A stretch of DNA of 64,000 nt from Corbicula japonica (lineage: Eukaryota; Mollusca; Bivalvia; Venerida; Cyrenidae): positions 10,672,849 to 10,736,848 of the forward strand of contig JAZAYU010000011.1 in the NCBI GenBank assembly GCA_038501625.1. The letters run 5' to 3'. The position numbers were made by a program, and so were the translations under genes. The notes under the pieces were generated by a model, which was not told the DNA's origin, did no database searches, and saw only the letters and a program-made list of their open reading frames with translations. Shown piece after piece: positions 40,106 to 50,570 of the stretch. The stretch's first letter is position 1, and every line of letters starts with the position of its first letter.

Positions 40106-40347
40106 TCACAAGTTGGACTTCATCTTTCCCATTAATCTTTCTAGCTTCATTGCTAGGCTCATGTCTCCCTTGATTTTAAGTTTGCCCATCATAAAAGCAT
40201 TGGTTGGTTTCATTCGTCCAGCAAACATTTTAACAAAGTCTGCACTATCCATGGTCATGGTGCATCCGGGGTCAGAGGCTGGCTCGTTCTGGCCCACTGA
40301 TCCACTGCCATTCTTCAAGTCTAGATACCACACCCCTTCTTCAGCAC
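40106..40347 (-). CDS. HSDL2: HSDL2 coding exon 8 (SCP2 domain end, stop)
   Basis: Residues 338-417, the C-terminal half of the SCP2 domain (VWYLDLKNGSGSVG, DSADFVKMFAGRMKP, GKLKIKGDMSLAMKLE). The stop is TGA at 40106-40108, directly after the tripeptide SNL. Acceptor ctttag. Confidence 0.94.
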
Positions 40348-43300
40348 CTAAAGTGATCAATACATATACATAAATTGAAATGTAAGAATGAACAGAACAG
40401 TTGTCAAATCCGTGATGACTTCTTTAAAACTCATTGTTATTTTAGTAAACAGATTTTTTGATTAACATACCATTTGGAGTTTCAAAGTTAACCCTTTACT
40501 CCATACATACACCTTTATTGTTTGGGCAAACAGTGTAGATCAAGATCAGCCGGCACTTTTTGTCAACGTACATGGCTTTTTCTTCTTTCTTTAGTAGGAG
40601 CAAAATACTGATGCCTTCCCCACTCAGAATTATGCCAAAACTAAGGGGCATCGGAAGTAACAACATCATACACACATACAAAAATATCACAAACTTAACT
40701 CCGCATCTGCAGAAACATAGAAGTTCACTGCAACTGGACTTGATGACAGTCATTATGTTTCTTACAACATTACACCTAGACATAAGCTTTTATAACACTG
40801 TTACTAAATGGAATATGGCTGTTATCCAAAATGTTAACAGGTTAGATCCAGATGAGCTAGCACAGATGTGCCTGCTGATATCTATCTACACTAGAGGCTC
40901 ATGCTATAAAACTGGTAAATATGGATTAAAGAGTTAATCAAGTTTACCTTTAAGGTCAAATTTGAAGACTCCTCCTACGGTTTTCACCAGTTCTTCACTG
41001 AGTAGTGACTCTAACTGTTTGAAGACCTTAAATGTATCCCCAGCAGCTGCTGCTCCCTTACTGGCCCCTCCAAATGCTGGTTTACCTCCCTGTTCTACGA
41101 TCTTTTGACGTAAATATTCTGGATCCTCTTCAAGGAAGAAATCAGGCAACAATGGCTTCCCTGAAATAGTCCAGGTTCCAAGATTATAAAATTGAGAATG
41201 GAGACCAGTCTAAAATCTCAAGCATCCGATTGGCTGAAAAGGCAACCAGTCACAATTTCAGCAAATCAGATACCTGAGATTTGAGACTGGTCTCCAATCT
41301 CAGTTTTATGATATTGGGCCTAGGTCTTAAACTAAAATCAGCCCATTAGCCAGGGTTTGTCTGAAATGAAACAGAAATGGTTATAGGTCAGTACCCTATA
41401 TAACCTTTTCATCTATAGATACACCTTAATTGCATAGCTGAACAGTGTAGATCCTGATCAGCCAGCACATCTGGATTTGCACCGTTCGCATTTTGATTCG
41501 TTGTGTTATTTCTGACCAAAATGCGACCAGTGCAGATCCTGATCAGACGGCATGGATGTGGCAGCTGATCTGGATCTACACTGGTCCAACACGCGTAAAA
41601 ATGCTTATATATGGAGGAAAGGGATAACTTTGGTTAACCAAAGAATACATGTAACACACTCCCAACAAGATGTGCACTTTTTTTCTTTTCTGTAATATTT
41701 CCACTACACTTGTCAGTTATTTTCACAATCTTTACCAATCCTCTATTACCTGGGTTACAAGCATACTGTTCCATATCTTTGATCCCTGCTTTAATCAGTA
41801 CCTCATCATCAATAGCAAAGTTGCCAGTGTACGAGGCGTCCTGTGTGAGCATGATGTAGGCAGCATCAGCCATGATCTCTGGTTTACGACACTGATCCGC
41901 TACCTCTGACCCCCCTCCAATCATCTCCATAGCTGCCGTGTATATAGCTGCAAATTTCAATCGATAATAAGCAAGTTATCTGTGGTGTAAACTGAAACAA
42001 ACAATTTAATCCTTTACTCCATGGATAGGGACTTCACTGGGCCACCAGTGTAGATTCAGATCAGCTTATACATCCATAAAGTCTAATCAGAACCTACACT
42101 GGTCATTTAAAGACTTCTAAACATGCGAACTGTATAGGTCCAGATAGGACTGCAGGCTGATCTGAATCTACACTGGTCCGTAAATGGATATAAAAGTGGT
42201 ATCTATGGAGTAAAGGGTTAAAATCTGCTATGAACTCCAAATGTTTTGTGATACTTAAATATTTCATTTTTTTGCACAGCTATATAAAAAAAAGAGACAA
42301 GAAAAAGTCGTCGCCATGCGCCGAAAACCAGGTTTTCATTTAATACTTATACTTTTGTGAAGAAAATATCTGATATAAAGAAACTGAACTTCTTTTTTTA
42401 GCAACATTGACCTTGATCTTGATCACAGACTTCTGAGTAGAAATCCCGAGTTGCGTCTTGGTATCAGCTACCCAAAGAAAGTTTGGTGTCAATAGATCAC
42501 AGCTAACCCAAGTAATAAGGAGAAACCTAAATTTTTATTTTTAGCAAAAATGACATAGACCTTTATCACAGACACCTCGATATCAATCCTAAGTAGTGTC
42601 TTGATATAAGCTACCCACAAACCAAGTTTGGTGTCAATAGGCCAAAGAAAACTCAAGCTATTGAGCAGAAACTGAATTTCTATTTTTAGCTACAGTGACC
42701 TTGAGCTTTATCACAGGCGCCTGGGTAGCAATCTCAAGCTGCATGTTGATATTAGATACCAACACTAAGTTCGGCGTAAATATACCAAAGCAAACTCAAG
42801 TTATCGAGGGAAAACTGAATTTCTATTTTTAGCAACAGTGACCTTGACCTTGATCGCAGATACCTGTGGCAATCCCAAGCTGTCCTTTGATATTAGCTAC
42901 TCATATACCAAGTTTGGCATCCAGAGGTAAGAGCAAACTCAAGTTATTGAGGGTAAGCTGAATTTCTATATTTAGCAAGTGACCTTGACATTTATCACAG
43001 ACACCTGGGTAACAATCGCAAGCTGCCTGTTGATATAAGCTAACCACAAACCAATCTAAGCGTCAACAGGCAATTTGGCATCAACAGATAACATTCACAA
43101 AATACTTAACAAAAACTCTAAGTCAAAAAGGGGCATAACTTTTGCAAAACACAATCAAAACCCCTATGAAACTTGACCTGATAATTGGTACTGTGATGTC
43201 AAACAATTATGTAAAGTTTTAAAGTTATACCTTGAATGGTAACTGAGAAAAGACAACTTTCACAAAAAACTAAACACAATTTTTAAGTGAAAAAGGGGCA

Positions 43301-46300
43301 TAACTTTGTCAAAATAAGTCAGGGATTATGAAACTTGTCCTCATAATTGGTATTCAGATGTCAGATAACTATGTTAAGTTTCAAAGTTGTACATTAAACG
43401 GTTACTGAGAAAAACACAAATTTCACAAAAAACTTCACAAAATTTCTAAGTGAAAAAGGGGCATAACTTTGTCAAAATACAGTCAGGGATTGTGAAACTT
43501 GTCCTGATAATTGGTATTGATATGTCAGACAACTATGTTAAGTTTCAAAGTTGTACCTTGAACGGTTACTGAAAAAAACACAACTTTAACAAAAAACTTC
43601 ACAAAATTTCTAAGTGAAAAAGGGGCATAACTTTGTCAAAATACAGTCAGGGATTATGAATCTTGTCCTGATAATTGGTATTGATATGTCAGACAACTAT
43701 GTTAAGTTTCAAAGTTGTACCTTGAACGGTTACTGAGAAAAACACAACTTTAACAAAAAACTTCACAAAATTTCTAAGTGAAAAAGGGGCATAACTTTGT
43801 CAAAATACAGTCAGGGATTATGAAACTTGTCCTGATAATTGGTATTGATATGTCAGACAACTATTTTAAGTTTCAAAGTTGTACCTTGAACGGTTACTGA
43901 GAAAAACACAGCTTTAACAAAAAACTTCACAAAATTTCTAAGTGAAAAAGGGGCATAACTTTGTCAAAATACAGTCAGGGATTATGAAACTTGTCCTGAT
44001 TATTGGTATTGATATGTCAGACAACTATATTAAGTTTCAAAGTTGTACCTTGAACGGTTACTGAGAAAAACACAACTTTAACAAAAAACTTCACAAAATG
44101 TTGACGCCCGCCCGCCCGCCCAACGACATACCCCAATCTAATAACCAGGATTTTTCTAAAGAAAACCTGGTTAAAAATACAAGAATTAATAAATCAATGA
44201 CTTTAATATCATGAAATCAGTGCAATTATCTTATAACCCATGATCTATCAGAAACCACTCGATGAACACCTCCATTCAGTCATGTATTAAGGTGAAGTAC
44301 ATTCCTATCAAATCGTAATGTATTGAGAAATGCAAAAAATAACAAGAAGTTAATGCTATCACAAAATACACCCACCTAGAATAATTAAAAGGGAGTAATA
44401 TTCAAATGTGCATTAAAGACAGGTGAAATGTATCCTGTATGCAGGAAATGAAAACTAATCCCTCTAATGGTAACTTAGCAGTAACTCTTGTGATTCAATT
44501 TTTCTAACTTTAACATGTTTAGAAATTATATTTTTGGCTTCGATTCATTACTAGTTATGCAGTTAGAGTTACCTGTCCTTGGCCAGAGAGCATTCACAGC
44601 AATGCCATCCTCCTTCAATTCCTCAGCCATTCCCAGTACACACATGGACATTCCATACTTGGCCATGGTATAAGCTGAATCATACAAACAGCCATTAATC
44701 ATACTTTACGAGTCTGAAGAAAATCTCAACAAATTGAAATTTAACACTTTCTATCGGCAGTTAGATAAAAATACTAGAACTTAATCCCTGAATTCAGATT
44801 TAGTCCTGAAATGTAACGGACTTCAAATAAAAAGGCACAAATTTTGAGCAGCTTGAGCCTTTCTTTATAATTTAAGTTTGTGTATATCATATCTGCTTTA
44901 AAATTGGCTTCAATCTCGTACAAGAAAATTATATTTTTTACAGTCACTTTCTCAAACAAGAAAATTATATAATTTTTTAAAAGTGACCTTGTTGAAGGAT
45001 GGGTGTTGTATGCAAAACACTACCTAGTCATGCTGAACATTTGTTTAGTTTAATCTTATTTATTTTACATTGATTGTGAAACAAGTTCTTCCAACATATT
45101 AATCATGATCGATGACTGCTTCCTGGGTTTCCAACCAGTACACGCGCCAAATGTGGATCGGGGAAACTGCAGATGCTTCTCATCCCTGGTGGGTTTTGAA
45201 CCCGCAGTCTCCGGATCTGAAGTCCGACGCTCTACCCCAAGACCACTGTTCTTCCACAAAATTAGTGCCAAGTAATTTTGAAAACCACTAGGAAAAAGTA
45301 AAATTATGGCCTGAATACCGACTGTTGATGGTTTGTTGCAGTGCTTGGAATTCAAAGGGCTAATCAAACAAAGTTGGATATTTGTTTTCATTCCATAATT
45401 TCAAAAGATCCCAGTAAAAGTTATTGTTAGATGCATACAGGACATGTGAGAGCATATGACAAATGTATTATAATGCACAGACATTTTCTTGGATTTGATT
45501 GGATAATTTGCCATTGGTAAAGGTCTGATTTTACGGATCTGCCATAGATATGAAATGCATGCGCCTTAATTTCCCCGTCTGGTCTTTTATGGTAAAAATT
45601 CATATAGTTTTGACGATCTCATACTCAATTTATATGTATAAAGCATAGGGATAACTTAAATTGTTAAAGAAAGTAATCAAGTCAATATTTTAATGTTGAA
45701 AAAGAGATTTGTTTAAATTTTTTCAAACGAAATATCAAATCGGTAGTACATTAAAGATCTATATACTAGTAGTGATTCCATGCAGGTAAAATTAATGATG
45801 TCATACATGTATGTAATATTGAGGTTCTCAGCGGAGAAATTTGCCATTGGGAATTTAATGAGCGAAATAAATGAACAAACAATATTGTCTAATTATCTTT
45901 TGCCTAGATAAAGGCTTTGCAGCATAATAAACAAGAAACCTGGGCATTGTCAAAAAACAAATAACTATATATATGTATAACATTAGCTTACCAACATGTC
46001 CTTTGAACCACTTCTTGTCCATGTTCAGTGGAGGACTTATGTTGAGGATTCTGGCATGGGAGCTCTTCTTAAGATAAGGTAAACAGGCTCGTGAACTGAA
46101 ATATACCAAACAATTACAAGAGTTAAACTTAAGCCAGTCCAGAAAGGCCTAGGATGAGACTGGAGCAACATTCTCCAAGATGTCCCTAACATTCAACTCA
46201 GCAACTGAAGATTTCAACAAGAAGGTTCTTTTTTATTAACCCTTTCCCCCATAGATACACCTTTATTGTGAGGGCGAACAGTGTAGATCCAAATTAGTCT

Positions 46301-49300
46301 GCACATCTGTGCCATCTGAATTTATCTGCATGCTGGTAAAATATGAAACCAATATACCAAAACAAGGTTATGATAATATTGAGGCTTTGAATGTAGCATG
46401 CTTTGTCTATCCCTTTCCTCCATAGATACACCTTTATTCTGTGGGTTAACAGTAGATCCAGATCATTGCATTTTTACGCATGTGCGACCAGTGTAGATCT
46501 AAATCGGCCGGCACATCTGTGCATTCTGATCAGGATCTAAACTGTTCGCTTTTTGATTCATTAGGTTATATCTGACCAAAATGCGACCAGTTATTATTAT
46601 TAAAATAATGGTCATCAACTCAAGGAGTCCAATTATTCTTTTGAGTCTAAAGTTACTGGTTCAAATGCTCTTGATATATTGAGCAGAAACTGATTTGACT
46701 TTTACTGACCCTGTGACCTTTGACTTCATGATCCCCGAAACAACAGAAGGTTAAAGCCACATATATTGTAAAGCCACCTATAATTTAAAAAAATTTATAT
46801 GACCAATTAAAACATGTATGTGAATTTTTTTTATTGAAGCCTCTTTACCAGACTTTATGATAAAGTCTTCAAGAATACTGTATTTTCGCTAGACCATTTG
46901 AAATATAATGCATAAAACTAACCACCATCAATGGTCAGGTGAACACCAAAGCATTCTGAAACCCTAAAGATGTCTCTCCCAGTTGGGTTTGGGAGGAGGG
47001 ATGGGTATACACAAAGTACAGGAATTTCTCGCTAATATGCCAGCCATATTCTATCTACTACTACTACTAGTAATAATGATCCACATAATTCCAGTGATAG
47101 TATCATTAGTATTACCACAAGTAGGTGCCTCTGCCATTAACTCCCATCATGAGGTCATACTTCTTTATTGGTGTGGCAGCTGTACCTGTAAGGCTGATAG
47201 CACTAGCATTGTTCACCAGTATGTCAATACCACCAAACTTGGCTACCGTCTCCTTAACAGCCCGTTCCACTTCTTCTTCTGCACGAATATCCACAATGCA
47301 TGGTAAACATTTGCCGCCTACTGCTTCCACTGAAATCAATTAAAACAATATCACTGAAAATATCCCATAACTGAATCAATTTATCATATTGAACCTTCTT
47401 CGCCCTTCACTCCATGAATACTGCTTGTAACCCAAGTATGACCAGTGTAGACTGAGATTAGCCTGCACATCCAGTTTATTCAGGATCTACATTGATCACT
47501 CTTAAAGGTAATAAGGTTATTTCTGACCATGTAGTAAACATTTGTAGATCCTGATTTATAATAATCACACAAGGGATATAAACAGTATCCAAGGAACAAA
47601 GGGTAAAGTGTTTAAAAAAATCATGAACATTATCTAACAAATCAAATACTAAACAAGCTGTTAAAAGTAGGCTCTAGATCTGAACATTCTTTGAAAATAC
47701 AAACAACAATTTTTAACAATTTAAACATTGTATGATTTACTATCACTGTTTGTTGAAATGTACTGGCTGAATATTCCCACCTTGTAGACCCAGATCAGGT
47801 AGCATGGAATAGTATTACTGTATATATCGATAAAATATTGACTTAAGTCAAACAAGTGCCTAAGTTTACTACTGCAGACCATTCTTTTACTACTGCAGAC
47901 CATTCTTTGGTATTTTTTAAACAACTAAACTATATTTTCTAAAAGAAAAGTAATTATGACATTTTTATAACTGTTTCATAATTCTATAGTTCTTTGTCTC
48001 AAAACAGGTAAGAATGATTTACACCTTCCTGAGCAGCAGTGTAGATGGTGCCTGGCAGCTTGGGATGAGGGGTGGCTGTTTTAGCTGCAATGACTATGTT
48101 AGCCCCATCTCTAGCAGCTTTCAGTGCTATGCTCTTACCAATACCTCGGCTAGCACCAGTTATAAACAGTGTCTTCCCGGCTAGCTTCCTAGAAATGTAC
48201 ATCAATTGTCTTAAAACATCATTAGTACTTAACATAAAATTCATTAGTTTAATCATAAGTGTAAACAATTGTAGATCCTGATCTATAATAATCACACATG
48301 GGATATTAGCAGTATCCAAGGAACAAAGAGTAAAATGGTTAATAAACTCATGAAGTTTACTTAGTTGGGAAAAGTACATTAAAATTAAATGCACAAAAAA
48401 GCTTTCTTACTGGGTAATCGCACACACTTTTTTTACTGTTACTGCTGGTGAAGCAAGAAAATTGTCAGTAAGGTACAGTACTGTCTGTAAAATGCAGTAC
48501 TGTCAACACTTATTTTGGTCAGAAATATAGGTGTCAGACAAGACTCTTTTCTTTAAATTTTCTTTGGAAAATGGGGAATGTGATTCAATGTGTGTTGAAT
48601 TTATCTGCATGCAGGTAAAATATGAAACCAATATTCCAAAAACATTGTTAAGACAATATTTAGGCTTTGAATGCAGCATGCTTTGTCTATCCCTTTCCTC
48701 CATAGATATACCTTTATTGCATGGGTTAACAGTAGATCAAGATCAGCTGGCACATCCGTGCATTCTGAGGCCAAAAAAAAAAAAGGTCCGTTTCCGGTCT
48801 CCTTGAAAAAAAAAAGAGGGTAGGTAGGTAGGATTTTCTTTTTTTTTTTTGGAGAAGTTGGTGTGCGATGCAAGGAAGGCAACTGATCATTATTTGCATA
48901 TATACTGCAGTATTCAATACAAGAACGCATAAAAAGCAGCTTTTTACAAATGTAAGCTCTTCAGCTGGAGTGCCAATTTATCAATTAATCCTTATGTCTA
49001 TGTTGTGGTAATGTACACTTCTTGTTCACATGTATGCATGCTTGTCCCATTTATATAAAGGAAAAATTTAAAGAAGTATAATGGGGGTCTGGGTCCCAGA
49101 GTTGGGGTAAGTGGGGGGTTCAGTCGACAACGATTGTAGCCTTTTTGAAACACAAAATTTACATCTGGAGGCATGACTTCATCATTTATTGTTACAAATA
49201 TTGATCAACTATTCCTCTTAAATTATTGAAATTTCTCCATTACACAAAATTTCTAGAACTTCTTGCATATTTCCAATATGAAATTGTACACAATTGTTGT

Positions 49301-50570
49301 TCTGCTATGTTTTGATAATAAACATCTCCAATACAAATTTTATTCCGATTCATAAATTTTGCATGTTTCCAAAGGAAATCAGTGTACATACGGCATATTA
49401 CGCTATAGACCTACTTTCATTTTTAATTTTGTGCATTCCGAGATTCACCGTGGCATAAAAAGTTACGAAAACGAACGTATCCGTCTACCATATTTTAAGG
49501 TACTGTTGTCATTCTCAATACAAGGCCATTTCAGTTGCATGATATATTAGTTTTACGTACTATATACTACGCTTTCTCGGCGTAAAAAAGAAAATTTTTA
49601 CACTCCATTGATACGCATTTCTACATATCTACACGACCTTCACCTGCGCACATCTGTGTCACATGTTATTATTCTGCCGGGAGGGATTAGACAAATGACG
49701 TCACAATGAAAATTGTCCAAAGTAATGCCATAGCCACGTGTGTGTTAGCCAATTAAAAATAGCGACGGGGAATTTCACCGGATGTAAACAAATATTCTTT
49801 AACAGAGCTCCGAAATCGATATTGATTGAGCAAAATAATGCAGAAATCGTATCTAACGTAAGGTGAAAAGTGAACACCAAGAGACCAACTCGATAAAATT
49901 TATATATTAATTTTTGTATTAGTGGGAAACGTAGCGAGCGAGAATGTTTATTTAACGGCATTCGGCCCATTCCTACACCATTTCTACAACCCTGATTTAC
50001 TTGAACCAATAAAAAGTTTAGGTTCGGGACCGAAATTAGAGGGTCTGTCGGGCGACCGGAAACAGACCTATTTTTTTCTTTGGCCTGATCAGGATCTAAA
50101 CTGTTCCCTTATTTATTCATTAGGTTATTTCTGACCAAAGTGCGACCAGCTCAGATCCTGATCAGACGGCACAGATGTGCCAGCTGATCTGGATCTGCAC
50201 TGGTCTCACATGCGTAAAATGCATATATAAGGAGGAAAGGGATCTATCACTTCTTGTCTATACTGATCCATAAGCCTTAGACAGTTAGATATTTCGATAT
50301 GGTATACAAAGTTTTAAAGAATTTCTTAGTGATCCTGTACACCAGTCACTTGTATGCATAAGTTTACTGCCACAGATTAAAGGTTAAAGTAGCATGCGTT
50401 CCTCCAAATAGTTGGAGTAGCCAAAGTCCTACTTTTTGGACTTTTAAGTTTTTACTCAGATGTAGTTCTTGTATCTATACTTTGTTTTATTTTAGAAGTA
50501 AGTTTTTTAAATATGGAAAAATATTAGAAAAAACATTTCTGTCATAAAGTTACCCTGTATTTGCTGCCAT
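40106..50570 (-). CDS. HSDL2: Hydroxysteroid dehydrogenase-like protein 2 (SDR + SCP2 domain), 8 coding exons
   Basis: Spliced gene: CDS join of 50554-50570, 48025-48188, 47116-47329, 45992-46095, 44573-44674, 41750-41947, 40948-41160 and 40106-40347. These sum to 1254 nt (417 residues plus stop), all phases close, and all introns are GT-AG. Residues 12-300 are a short-chain dehydrogenase/reductase. The cofactor loop TGASRGIG is at residues 16-23, NNAS at 100-103, the catalytic YTMAK (Tyr168, Lys172) lies at the start of exon 5, and NALWPRTA follows. Residues about 305-415 are an SCP2 sterol/lipid-carrier domain (DDFVKMF-like and GKLKIKG motifs). Length and layout match the human protein (418 residues). 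The family is peroxisomal and probably acts on lipid-derived substrates; the exact substrate is not settled. The C-terminus is SNL, a weak PTS1-like tripeptide. The neighbour SCPx thiolase is transcribed divergently 1.5 kb away. Identity is very secure. The only inferred piece is the 17-nt coding exon 1. Confidence 0.95.
40490..40937. repeat. MITE copy with a diverged or interrupted middle, HSDL2 intron 7
   Basis: CCCTTTACTCCATACATACAC at the left and ATGGATTAAAGAGTTAA at the right, the latter 10 nt from the exon 7 donor. The middle (40570-40820) does not match the family, suggesting a nested insertion. Confidence 0.6.
40948..41160 (-). CDS. HSDL2: HSDL2 coding exon 7
   Basis: Residues 267-337. 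Starts G-KPLLPDFFLEED, has an Ala/Gly-rich linker, then enters the SCP2 domain (TFKVFKQLESLLSEELVK). Acceptor tttcag, donor G|gtaaac. A palindromic repeat begins only about 10 nt upstream of the acceptor. Confidence 0.93.
41168..41333. repeat. Palindromic foldback repeat next to the HSDL2 exon 7 acceptor
   Basis: Arms GAGAATGGAGACCAGTCTAA and GAGACTGGTCTCCAATCTCA. Its left edge lies about 8-10 nt from the exon 7 splice acceptor, where the pyrimidine tract should be. Confidence 0.8.
41400..41632. repeat. MITE copy, HSDL2 intron 6
   Basis: CTATAGATACACCTTAATTG at the left, GATCCTGATCAGCC cores, TATGGAGGAAAGGGATAAC at the right. Confidence 0.8.
41750..41947 (-). CDS. HSDL2: HSDL2 coding exon 6
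   Basis: Residues 201-266 (IYTAAMEM to QYACNP), closing the SDR domain. Acceptor ttgcag, donor G|gtaata. Confidence 0.93.
42010..42225. repeat. MITE copy, HSDL2 intron 5
   Basis: CTTTACTCCATGGATAGGG and CTATGGAGTAAAGGGTTAA ends with AGATCAGC cores. Confidence 0.8.
42285..44175. mobile_element. HSDL2: Array-bearing element in HSDL2 intron 5
   Basis: The left part (42340-43080) has four to five diverged units with GTGACCTTGACCTTGATC and TTTCTATTTTTAGCAA. The right part (43090-44100) has about six units of 162-165 bp with AAAAAGGGGCATAACTTTGT, the last ones nearly identical. It ends with (GCCC)n at 44105-44120 and a hairpin AACCAGG...CCTGGTT at 44141-44173; AAAACCAGGTTTTC near 42325 echoes it. 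Typical of a Helentron-like non-autonomous element. Confidence 0.7.
44573..44674 (-). CDS. HSDL2: HSDL2 coding exon 5 (catalytic Tyr/Lys)
   Basis: Residues 167-200. Begins with A-YTMAKYGMSM, which contains the catalytic Tyr168 and Lys172, and ends NALWPRT. Acceptor attcag, donor G|gtaact. It was missing from simple ORF calling because it is short. Confidence 0.93.
44980..45320. repeat. Fragment of the 146-bp repeat split by a SINE
   Basis: AAGTGACCTTG...GCTGAACATTTGT (to about 45040) and GTGCCAAGTAATTTTGAAAA (from about 45260) are adjacent in the 37-39 kb units but here are separated by about 220 bp holding a tRNA-like SINE. Confidence 0.65.
45041..45262 (-). mobile_element. tRNA-derived SINE in HSDL2 intron 4
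   Basis: On the minus strand, CAGTGGTCTTGGGGTAGAGC (box A-like) is followed by an anticodon-type stem TCGGA/TCCGG and GCGGGTTCAAAACCCACC (box B). There is no matching acceptor stem, so it is a SINE head and not a tRNA gene. It sits inside a copy of the 146-bp repeat. Confidence 0.65.
45992..46095 (-). CDS. HSDL2: HSDL2 coding exon 4
   Basis: Residues 133-166 (SRACLPYLKKS to WFKGHV), including the serine segment ILNISPP. Acceptor tttcag, donor G|gtaagc. Confidence 0.93.
46238..46595. repeat. One and a half MITE copies, HSDL2 intron 3
   Basis: Left ends at 46241 (CCCTTTCCCCCATAGATACA) and 46410 (CCCTTTCCTCCATAGATACA); both are truncated, the second at GACCAAAATGCGACCAG. Confidence 0.7.
47116..47329 (-). 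CDS. HSDL2: HSDL2 coding exon 3
   Basis: Residues 61-132. Carries DILVNNASAISL and the YDLMMGVNGRGTYL stretch. Acceptor tttcag, donor TG|gtaata. The split codon gives Cys132, where the human protein has Ala. Confidence 0.93.
47398..47612. repeat. MITE copy, HSDL2 intron 2
   Basis: CACTCCATGAATACTGC at the left, GATTAGCCTGCACATCC, GGAACAAAGGGTAAAG at the right; diverged. Confidence 0.6.
48025..48188 (-). CDS. HSDL2: HSDL2 coding exon 2
   Basis: Residues 7-60, with the dinucleotide-binding motif TGASRGIG and the family-typical ANIVIAAKTA and YTAAQE segments. Acceptor ttctag, donor G|gtgtaa. Confidence 0.93.
48686..48768. repeat. Left half of a MITE split by the 1.3-kb transposon
   Basis: CCTTTCCTCCATAGATATACC followed by GATCAAGATCAGCTGGCACA; continues at 50089. 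Confidence 0.8.
48769..50085. mobile_element. 1317-bp non-autonomous DNA transposon (Harbinger-like?) in HSDL2 intron 1
   Basis: TIRs of about 33 bp: GGCCAAA, an A-rich run, then GGTCCGTTTCCGGTC at the left, inverted at the right with few differences. It is flanked by TGA at 48766-48768 and 50086-50088, a 3-bp target duplication. Removing it restores a MITE copy (48686-48768 joined to 50089-50245). 3-bp duplications and GG-starting TIRs suggest PIF/Harbinger; the class is tentative. ORFs inside show no transposase motif. Confidence 0.8.
50086..50248. repeat. Right half of the split MITE
   Basis: Begins TGATCAGGATCTAAACTG and ends ATATAAGGAGGAAAGGGATC, completing the copy begun at 48686. Confidence 0.8.
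50554..50570 (-). CDS. HSDL2: HSDL2 coding exon 1 (17 nt)
   Basis: Encodes M-A-A-N-T-G (last codon split) and ends at a GT donor (minus-strand GG|gtaact). The two leftover bases join the single G that opens exon 2 and give N-T-G-K-L-A-G, matching the conserved N-terminus of the family. It is far too short to be found as an ORF; phase and motif decided it. Any 5' UTR lies at higher coordinates. Confidence 0.8.

Noticed and set aside
40086..40373. Plus-strand ORFs opposite HSDL2 exons (also 41670-41909, 47125-47343, 48072-48281)
   Set aside because: Antisense shadows of the HSDL2 coding exons.
45182..45250. Functional tRNA (selenocysteine-like, anticodon TCA)
   Set aside because: No acceptor stem pairing, a T-stem mismatch and no long variable arm; better explained as a SINE head.
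49701..50009. 102-codon minus ORF as a transposase
   Set aside because: Lies in the 1317-bp insert but shows no DDE-type or DNA-binding motif.
49925..50140. Plus ORF as HSDL2 or thiolase first exon
   Set aside because: Crosses the transposon right end into the MITE; no family N-terminal motif.
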